A DNA stretch of 64,000 bases from Bedellia somnulentella (taxonomy: Eukaryota; Arthropoda; Insecta; Lepidoptera; Bedelliidae), in assembly GCA_963576735.1 (NCBI GenBank), contig OY755189.1, positions 744,001 through 808,000 of the forward strand, given 5' to 3'. Shown one piece after another: positions 55,891 to 64,000 of the stretch. Under the pieces are notes generated by a model. That model had not been told where the DNA came from and made no database searches. It was given only the letters and a program-made list of their open reading frames with translations. The number at the start of each line of letters is the position of its first letter. Positions within the stretch are counted from its first letter, which is position 1. The translations under genes were made by a program, and so were the position numbers.

Positions 55891-56756
55891 AGTGCAATGT
55901 AAATAGTAAATTCAGAGAAAGCTATCTAGTTCTTACTCTCGTTACAAGATTAAGCTGGTATGTACCGATTAAGCCTTAAATTCTTAAGATAAAGTCGGCA
56001 TTATACATACATAATTCATAAATTTTAAGACCTTGATCATGTTAGTTGAGAGGTTAGATAACTTGGCCCTGAGGTCAAGCCCTTGACCTCGATCTTTGGG
56101 CCCAACTAGCTCACCTTAGACAGACACCAGACCTCTTCGAAGGAAAAACATTTTTACGATAGTTGTTTGTGATATAGTATTAATTATATTATGATAAGGT
56201 TGGTTTGTTATTATATGGAAAAATCGTCGAGTGACTATCTTATGCCACAAGGCATTATTATGTATAAATAATGTTTACTTCACATTTAATGGGCAAGTTA
56301 AACCCTTTAAGTTTAATCACGGCTTAACGGCTACGATAGTAGTTCTTAATCTGTCAACTATGGGGTCCTAGTAGCAATTTAGAATTCATAGTAATCCCCA
56401 GAAATGACCTTATCTTACTCTCCTCTACTCTACTCTTATTCAAGCTCTATTTCATAATAAGTTATAATTGACTATTTTTGCACCTACTCATGTAACATTC
56501 GCCAATGTAATTATATTGAATTGAATCAGGCGTTACTTTGCGGAAATCCATAGCAATACTAATATAAATAAGTTTCTTTGCCTAATTCCGCTAAATACCT
56601 GCAGTGTTCATGCAACATGCACTGTGCACCGCCCGCCCTCCCACTTACAAGAAATCGAAAAGCAGATAATGCACCACACACAACCGCAAGCGTAAACCGA
56701 GTAGACTCGGTCGTCAGCTGCCGAACTGTCTACAACTCGGCAATGACTCGTGTACA
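55891..56756. other. no gene seen
   Basis: AT-rich with a GACCTTGATC/GAGGTCAAGC stretch near 56030-56100. A weak SINE-like remnant at 56320-56370. No NRF exon 8 found. Confidence 0.45.
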
Positions 56757-56947
56757 TATTATCCCACTAAAAACATTTTAAATGTAAAAATGTTAGCCAA
56801 GCAAATACGATACAAAAATTTATAATATGTTAACTAAAAGACTTCGCAGACAAAAGGATTGATATCTGAATGGTTGCCAAGCACTGCAGATAATCCTGAA
56901 ATACAAAGTAGATGACAAGTTAAATTAAAGTTTTGATTTAACTTGGC
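56757..56947 (+). repeat. foldback MITE, left arm
   Basis: This 191-base arm is the inverted complement of 57026-57103 plus 60762-60875. The outer end is TATCCCACTAAAAACATTTT. The two arms and a 78-base spacer would form one ~460-bp element before the LINE split it. Confidence 0.8.
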
Positions 56948-57025
56948 TCGTTTCCACATACGAGTTATCATGATAATCAACTTATCTGCTAGGTACATTT
57001 TAATTTGATTTTGTGGTGAAAACTA

Positions 57026-57103
57026 GCCAAATTAAATCAAAACTTTAATTTAACTTGTTATCTACTTTGTATTTCAGGATTATCTGCAGTGCTTGGCAAC
57101 CAA
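57026..57103 (+). repeat. foldback MITE, inner part of right arm
   Basis: Inverted match to 56873-56947. It breaks off at GGCAACCA, where the LINE begins. Confidence 0.8.
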
Positions 57104-57623
57104 GATTTTATTATTTTTGTCAGAAATTATTCAAAAATTTTCAAAAAAGTTTGTGGTGAAGCTAAATCTAGATGCATAAAACATAAAATTATGAATTCTT
57201 CTAACAAGAGTAAGATTGTCTGGAAAATAATTAACAGTGAAACTGGAAAGCTAAAGTCCCCACATGATCTCAATTTATTATTAGATAATGAACTGATACA
57301 GTCAAAATCACCAATTGCTGACATTTTTAAAAATCATTTTATAAATACCCACTCAGACAACAGAGAAATTAAATTCATGTCCTCAGAAAGCTCTTGAGTT
57401 GTTGGAACAAAATGTTACCAAAACAACAGCACAGTTTTCTTTCAAGTATGTTGACAGTAATGATATAATTAAAAATTTTAAAACTATTAATCTTAAAAAA
57501 ACTGAAGACATAACAGGAATGTCAGTTTTCGTCATAAACAGAATAATAAATATAATCGCTCCTCATTTAACGATACTTTTTAATAAATGTATAGATATAG
57601 GAGAATTTCCAGACTGTATGATG

Positions 57624-57654
<31 letters not shown>

Positions 57655-60600
57655 TTTATTTGTTCACATTTACAAAAAAAATGCCATTACAGTGAACACC
57701 AATGCGACATTTTTTTAAATATACTAAGTACACATAAATGGCTAATTAATATACATATCAAATAACAATACAAAAAATAAAATTATATCTAAAAATAAAA
57801 ACAATGATAAATTTACTATCAAATAACCTACAAATAACCAATTTTACTATTAAATAATATCTAATAAATTATATATTCATACTCACTAATAAAAAAAAAA
57901 AAATACATAAAAAAAACTTTTCAAAATGAAAATATTACTCTGGATTACCGTAGCATATGTATTTTGTAACTGCTTTTTCAAGCTCGCTCATGTTGCATAC
58001 TAGGATGTCGACCTCATCTGCCAGTATATTTAATAGGCGAATGCCTCTAGTAAGGGGTGCGTCGTTGACCAGAGCCGTCTGTCCCAGCGGCACCTCGAAC
58101 ATTCTGTTCTTGCGGCGGCGGAGTGATCTGCTTGGGACAACTAATTTTAACAGTTTAAGCACCTCCGGGTTGTATTCCAATCCACGTACTACTTTAGTAA
58201 GAGACATCACCAGGGCTACATTTCTTCTCACTTCGAGTTTGTTGTACCCTACCATTCCCAGTACAAACAATGTTGGGTACATGAGTGGATAGAAAGGGTA
58301 TACACCGTACAGTTTTAGGTATAAGAACCTTGTGAATTTGTTCTGCATGCGTTCCAACATCACAATATATTTGTCTTGGTGAGGACTCCAAACAATTGCA
58401 TTGCATTCCAGTTTACTTCTTACCAGGGCATTGTATAATGTTCTGACGGCCACGGTATTAGAAAAGTTCTGACATTGTCTTAGAATGAAACCCAGTCTTT
58501 GGAATGCTTGCTTACAGATACTTGTAATATGATCTCGGAAGTTCAAATCACTCCTGAACTGCACCCCGAGGTCTCGCACAGCAGCAACCCGCGCCAGTGG
58601 TACTACCCCCAGTCTGTACTCGTAGTGTAGTGGATTTCTGCCGCGGCCATAACTCATAACCTCACATTTATCGACGTTGAACTGTAATTTATTTAATCCA
58701 CTCCAATCCATTACGTTATTGATATCCCTTTGAAGGAGATTGCAATCTTCGACATTGGTTATGATTCGTAACAGTTTGAGATCATCTGCGAACAGTAAGC
58801 AATTGGCGTTAACTACTGATTTTGGGAGATCGTTAATTAGTATTATGAATTCTAGGGGCCCTAGGTTGCTGCCCTGGCTCACGCCTGAGTGCGTATAGTA
58901 CGGCGCAGATAGACATCCGCCTACATCGACTACTTGACGTCGGTCCTTTAAATAGCTTGAAAAGAATCTTAGTACAAGCGGAGTACAGCCGACTGCTGCC
59001 AATTTTGAAAGCAGGCATGTTAAGTAGGCTCATCCCACTACATAAATCAGGAGATAGTCAGGACTTTACCAATTATAGGCCTATTTCTATTTTGCCAGTT
59101 CTCAGTAAAGTTTTTGAGAAAATCATGTCCAACCAAATGCTTTCATATTTCAACAATCATAATATATTCCATGACGAGCAATATGGTTTCACCAAAGGTA
59201 GGTCTACTGTAGATGCAGGAGTGTCACTAATGAAACATATTTTTAATTCATGGGAAAACTCCCGGGATGCGTTAGGTATATTTTGTGACCTCACAAAAGC
59301 TTTTGATTGTGTAAAAAAAGAAATAGCGTTGATTAAACTTAAATATTACGGTTTTGACGAGCAAGCACTGAAATTAATGGCATCATATCTTCATAAAAGA
59401 ACTTTAAAGGTTGATATTAATGGAACCACGTCGGAAGGATCGGAAATAGAGATGGGCGTTCCTCAAGGATCTATACTTGGCCCATTACTGTTTCTGATTT
59501 ACATTAATGATTTACCATTTATGGTACAAAAGTATTCTGAGATAGTTATGTTTGCAGATGACACATCTTTAATATTTAATATAGCGAGATCCTCTACATC
59601 TCTTGACGACGTAAATAAAGCTATCTCACTGGTATTGCATTGGTTTACTGTAAATAACCTGGTTCTGAATGCCAAAAAAACTAAATGTATTAAATTTACT
59701 TTACCGAATGTTAGGCAAGTGGAGGCAAATATTGTTATTGACAGTGAAAAATTAGAATTAGTGAAAGAGACTAAAAGAGATAATAATCGATTCTAAGTTG
59801 CAATGGGGACCTCATATACTAACACTTTCTAAAAGGCTGAGCTCAGCAGCGTATGCCGTGCGTAAGATTAGAGAAATAGCAGACATAGAAACAGCTCGCA
59901 TTGTGTATTTCAGTTATTTTCATAGTATTATGTCGTACGGTATTTTATTATGGGGTAAAGCGGCTGATGTTCATAAAGTTTTTGTCTTACAAAAGCGAGC
60001 TATCCGATCTATTTACATGTTGAGGTCGAGGTATTCGTTGCGCGAAAAATTTAAAGAAATTGGCATTTTAACTGTCCCTTGCCAATACATATTTGAGAAT
60101 TTAATGTATGCCAAAAAGAATATAGGCCAATTTAGTAAAGTTAGTGATAGGCATACTGTTAATACTCGAAATAAGGAGAAACTTGACGTACCGAAGTGGA
60201 GACTTAATAAAGTAAGTAACTCCTTTATGCGACTATCCCTGAAAATGTTCAACAAACTTCCTTCTGACATATTGGAATTGCCTGTGGCATCTTTTAAAAA
60301 GGCAATAAAAGCCATGCTTTTAAAGAAGTCATACTACAGTGTTCAAGATTTTTTAAACGACAAGGACCCAACGCGCACATGACCGTGTCCGTAAAGCTAT
60401 AAATCTTCCCTCGTTATTCCTAGGAATAATTGTCTGGTGAGGATTTTTCTTCTCACGTTATGTGATTGGTTTTTGTGATGGACAATTTATTTTAAATATG
60501 TCAAACTAGCGTTTGGTTTTGTCGCATAGAAAATCTTTTATAAAGTAAAAACATGTTAATAAACTGAAATTGTACAAACCATGTTTTGAAAAAATGAAAA

Positions 60601-60757
60601 AATGTGAATGTAAAGAGTTTCTTTGTTGCTTCTTCTCTTTACGAACACCTTCCGAAGCAACGGACTAATGATAAATTTAAAAAATTTGACGTTCAAAAAA
60701 TGTTAGTTTTTAACTTAATTTTGAAAAATAAACTTTTTGACTTTTGACTTTTTTTTT
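57104..60757 (+). mobile_element. 5'-truncated LINE (non-LTR retrotransposon), broken
   Basis: The reverse transcriptase reads on the plus strand in pieces: 57104-57396, 57399-57622, then (after an inserted element) 59009-59796 and 59798-60382. Motifs are 'LIPLHKSGD', 'YRPISILPVLSKVFEKI', 'LTKAFDCV', 'GVPQGSILGPLLFLIYINDL' and 'VMFADDTSLIF' (the RT active site). The 3' UTR ends in a (TTTTGAC)-rich, T-rich tail. Lesions are a frameshift at 57397, the insertion at 57623, and a small deletion near 59780. The endonuclease region is absent. It sits inside one arm of a foldback MITE with ACCA on both sides. It resembles CR1/L2/Jockey-type elements, but the clade is not certain. Confidence 0.88.
57623..59008 (-). 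mobile_element. second LINE, opposite strand, 5'-truncated
   Basis: Reading on the minus strand, 355 codons (57935-59002) encode a reverse transcriptase C-terminal half. Motifs are 'GVSQGSNLGPLEFIILINDL', 'CLLFADDLKLLR' (FADD active site), 'KCEVMSYGR' and a long thumb/connection region. A 3' UTR follows and ends in an A tail seen as a T run at 57625-57652. The frame is open, but only the 3' part of the element is present. It inserted into the other LINE between its 'GEFPDCMM' and 'KAGMLSRLIP' codons. Confidence 0.87.
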
Positions 60758-60761
60758 TGAC

Positions 60762-60875
60762 CATTCAGATATCAATCCTTTTGTCTGCGAAGTCTTTTAG
60801 TTAACTTATTATAAATTTTTGTATTGTATTTGCTTGGCTAACATTTTTTACATTAAAATGTTTTTAGTAGGATAT
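60762..60875 (+). repeat. foldback MITE, outer part of right arm
   Basis: Inverted match to 56757-56873. It starts after the LINE tail with ACCATTCAGATATC and ends GTTTTTAGTAGGATA. Hence the MITE predates the LINE insertion. Confidence 0.8.
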
Positions 60876-61028
60876 CATTACTTTTTGTTAAGAAATAAGT
60901 TGGTAGGTTTTTTTTTCTGCGTTTGATTTTATTTTTTTGAACAATGATCTTCACCGTCTTGGATATTAGAAATATTTAGACGCATTGCCCATTCAGTATC
61001 TGTAACTTTTTTTACTCGTTTTCTGTTT

Positions 61029-61265
61029 ATGTTTAAATGCGGCAAGTCAGGGCGGTATATTGTTCGAAGGCGATTAGCAAGAAAAAAAGCAGAATTTACA
61101 ACACCGTTACCAGCTGTAACTCATACGACGACGAAGCATAAAACTCAAACTTATAGGCGAGATTTCGCTAGACAACCGAACAGCATGGGGTCGCTCGCTT
61201 TGGTACGTTCGCAGATCCCGTCATGCCCCGCCCCTGCCCCTCACCCCGCGCGTCTTGCCCTGTGA
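61029..61265 (+). other. unrecognised 78-codon ORF with GC-rich end
   Basis: Rich in Arg, Lys and Thr ('RYIVRRRLARKKAEFTTPLP'), then a GC-rich stretch (61170-61300) unlike its surroundings. No family recognised. Could be an old element fragment. Confidence 0.2.
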
Positions 61266-61300
61266 TCTCCTGTGGCCCTACGCTTGTAGCGACGTGGTAG

Positions 61301-62695
61301 CGACTAAGTTTAAGTTAGTTTATGTTATTTCATGTATGTAATTATCATTATTACAATCATAAATAGTATTATGTTATTAAATATGATTATGAGCGCTGAC
61401 ATTACACAAAATCAAAACATTTTATTTAATTTCCGTAGGTTTTATGATTAGTAGGTATCTATGTATTATGATTATGAAAACGCTATCCGATGTTGTGTCA
61501 TACTGTATGACTCATACAGTGGTCGCCGTTCTGCTGACATGAGATAGGTACTAGGTATTATGATACCTATTAATTAGTACGACAGGAATCGAATCTGAGT
61601 TTTTAAATATTGAAGAAATGTATTGCTATTGTTCGCAACCAACCGGGCTGTGCTAGTACAGTTAGTACCTATACTCATAGTTTTGTAATTGCAAATAACT
61701 TTAGCGTCCAAGTTTAATGAACGATCAAGTAAGTATGCATAGCATACCTAAACCTACAGAACGGAGTTTTATATTAGTGTCAACAACATTTCATCATGGG
61801 ATTTATTCACACTTTAGACACTATGTGATTTCTATACAAAATGTTCTTGTGAGGGAGATGTTGAAAAATCTTAAAAATTCTCCGTTTTCAGATTTTTTCC
61901 TTTGTTAATATTTGATCACCGACCTGGATGCCGAATTTCAACTTCCTGGGATATCTGGAAGTGGGTTAGCTTTTTGATCTATATGTCAGTGAGTCACTAA
62001 AAAAATCGCGATTTTTGGACGTTTATATCTTAATAACCCTTTGTTATGTATTTATGGAAATTGGGCTACTAGTTTGTATCCTTGATATCAACAAATGAGC
62101 CAAATTTGGTTGGTTTATGTTGATTAGATTTTGAGTTATGATGGTGTAAAAAGTCGCTCCAAATGATTCGTGTAATATACACATAATAATTAGTAAGCCC
62201 GTGATGCCGTTTAGTTATTAAGGTATAAGAGTGAATTTTCCGGGGCCATTTATAACATGGCATCGATGAAATCCATACAAAAAGACGTAGTTATAACTTT
62301 TAAATATCAAAACAGGTCTCATGGAATTTTTACGTATTTAACAAAATTATGCTTTCAAGCTTACTTACTATGAGCTCATAGTTAATACAAGGTATTATAT
62401 GACAATGAGACAATATTATAAGATCGTGTTAAGGAAGAAATTTTATACTAGGCTTCAAAACTTATAAAATTTTTCGACCGCCTTTTTAATTAGCGCTATT
62501 AGTACTGACAATTAGTATAGGAATCGAAAAAAATATGACAGATTTATTTTATTTGATACATCAAACTCAGAGGTATCTTAAAACTTATATATGAAATGTT
62601 AATTCATCGTCATGAAATACCTAGTAGACCTAAATCGCTCACTCACACATATTCTTTAGATGGTGATAATAATGGGCTGCTTATTTTAAGGTGTC
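61301..62695. other. no gene seen
   Basis: AT-rich with only short frames. 61920-62150 resembles a common insect repeat type. Nothing assignable. Confidence 0.5.
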
Positions 62696-62782
62696 ATGAT
62701 GTCCAAACAAAAATTAACCGAAGAGGAGAGAAAAGAAAGAAAAAGATTGGCTGAGCTAAAGCGACGCCAAAAAATTACATAA
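62696..62782 (+). other. tiny basic ORF
   Basis: ATGATG then 26 more codons ('SKQKLTEEERKERKRLAELK', ending 'RRQKIT'). The highly charged helix-like start resembles N-termini of some transposon proteins. Too short to assign. Confidence 0.25.
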
Positions 62783-63221
62783 TACAAAGATTGTGCAATT
62801 GTTAAAGATTATCCATAAGTTTTAAGCTTATGACTTTTTATATTTACTTGATAAAAGATGAAAAATAATATTATTATAGTATTACTCTTTTTGATAATAA
62901 TGGGCTGTGATTATTGCCAGTAAAACGTCCCCTAGGTTCTTAAATTTGTCTTAGTTTTAAAAAAATGTGCCTTGTTCAGCTTTGGATTTAAAAAAAAAAT
63001 TGTGTTGAAAGTGTTTACAAATGATATTTTGTATAACTACCTTTCTATTTTATTTTTGACAATCTAGTTATTTTACAATTTAAATAAATAATAGTACGTT
63101 ACCTTTGTTTTATTTAACTTTTTTTTTATATATATACAGAATAAATACAATACCATAAAAAAAAAGTTGATCATCAGACAAGATTATAGGCTATCGATGG
63201 ATAACAAGAAAAGCACAGGAC

Positions 63222-63268
63222 TGTTTGTCTCAGAGATCATTGAAGGAGGCCTATGTCTGAGACAAACA
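63222..63268. repeat. 13-bp stem hairpin
   Basis: TGTTTGTCTCAGA and TCTGAGACAAACA are perfect inverted repeats around 21 bases. No neighbouring gene explains it. Confidence 0.55.
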
Positions 63269-63301
63269 ATGTTAAAAATAATTGACAAATGTTCAGTCAA
63301 T

Positions 63302-63481
63302 TCAATTAAAGTAGACACTCACTGCAAAAATAATAATATCTGAATATGGCTTTCTCATTGTGAGATATACAATTTTAAAAGGATTTTCATTCCCGTGGTA
63401 CAGTTCATTCATTGCCGTGGACGCTTGATTCATTTCCGTGCACGCGTGTTTCATTTCCATGTACTCTTGTTTCATTGCCAT
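63302..63481 (-). other. short ORF with an in-frame 7-residue repeat
   Basis: 59 codons from ATG at 63481 to TGA at 63302. The start 'MAMKQEYMEMKHACTEMNQA' is made of four imperfect 21-base units, each beginning Met-Lys or Met-Asn. A TTTTTGCAG inside could be an acceptor. It could be a remnant of a transposon DNA-binding protein; I do not recognise it with confidence. Confidence 0.35.
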
Positions 63482-64000
63482 GGCATTGAATTTTTAATAA
63501 TGTAAATCTCACTAGTTTTATAAGTTATCTGCTGGATATTTAGATATAATATATAAATTATCAAAAACTTCAATAATATCGATCAAAAATAAATAAAAAC
63601 CTTGATTTAAAAAAATCCACGGAAATCAATATTTTAACCGTCTTGTTGAAATCCACCCATAACTCAACTCCCAGGTAGCTACCAGCCAACACGCAACTCA
63701 TCTGTTTCTATGCAATGTGTCCATATATATTTATTTATTTCTTTCATCCTGTTACTCTTAGTCAATATGACGTAAAAGTGACTTTATTTGATATATTTTA
63801 GCGTTTAATTCACTACACAACCCTTAGTGGCTGACACGCAACGATTCTGTTTTGCTGGTGTGGTTGCTCACCCTCAAACCGCGCGCTTAGAAGTGATATA
63901 AACTTAGTTTATTTGCACCTGTGCGTAATTTAACGATATATAAAACCTTTCATTTAAAACCAAAACAAAGTTAAGTGCACTTTTATCACTCATTTATCCC
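63482..64000. other. no gene seen; possible promoter-like end
   Basis: AT-rich. Near the end, GATATATAAAACC (63935-63947) is TATA-like, but whatever it might drive lies outside the window. Confidence 0.3.

Noticed and set aside
54805..56756. NRF exon 8 downstream of exon 7
   Set aside because: I looked for a phase-2 acceptor followed by a YLAxD-like motif and saw none. The gene probably continues outside the window.
57957..58292. Plus-strand ORF (and others at 58194-58406, 60013-60315)
   Set aside because: These are shadows of the reverse transcriptase frames on the other strand.

Overview
This is eukaryotic, AT-rich, intron-containing DNA packed with transposable elements. It is almost certainly from a moth or butterfly. 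The support is a CHK/EcKinase-like kinase gene, a nose-resistant-to-fluoxetine (NRF-6) type acyltransferase gene, and many short retroposons whose sequences I recall as typical of lepidopteran genomes. No species can be named from the sequence. There is no sign of a bacterial operon, CRISPR array or virus.

1-22 kb is a graveyard. At least 18 broken copies of one stretch of a CHK-like kinase exon lie on the minus strand, separated by recurring non-coding spacers. Three near-identical copies of a Tc1/mariner-superfamily transposon (301-1866, 6236-7866, 10370-11862) sit inside this array and appear to have been copied with it. A decayed P-element (THAP9-like) transposase gene with recognisable exons follows at 12.18-15.67 kb. 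A 1.1-kb element with ~48-bp inverted ends (16274-17381) and a piggyBac-like MITE (20319-20782) also lie here.

25.4-28.1 kb holds the apparently intact two-exon kinase gene (minus strand, 388 codons). Its exon 1 contains the segment that is scattered through 2-22 kb.

35.1-54.8 kb carries the NRF-6-like gene (plus strand). Seven exons with matching splice phases encode about 368 residues: a signal peptide, an NRF domain and the first part of an acyltransferase-3 membrane domain. No downstream exon was found, so the 3' part lies beyond the window or is lost. Its introns are full of repeats.

56.7-60.9 kb is a nest. A foldback MITE is split by a 5'-truncated LINE, which is itself split by a second LINE on the opposite strand. 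60.9-64 kb has no convincing gene, only a short ORF with an in-frame 21-bp repeat and small hairpins.

The dominant repeat, called A here, is about 245 bp with a (TATG)n tail. It occurs about 38 times in both orientations. SINE B (tRNA-like head, 11 copies), SINE T (5 copies), repeats C, D, E and G, and several MITEs make up most of the rest. Several insertions sit inside A copies with target-site duplications, which gives a relative age order.
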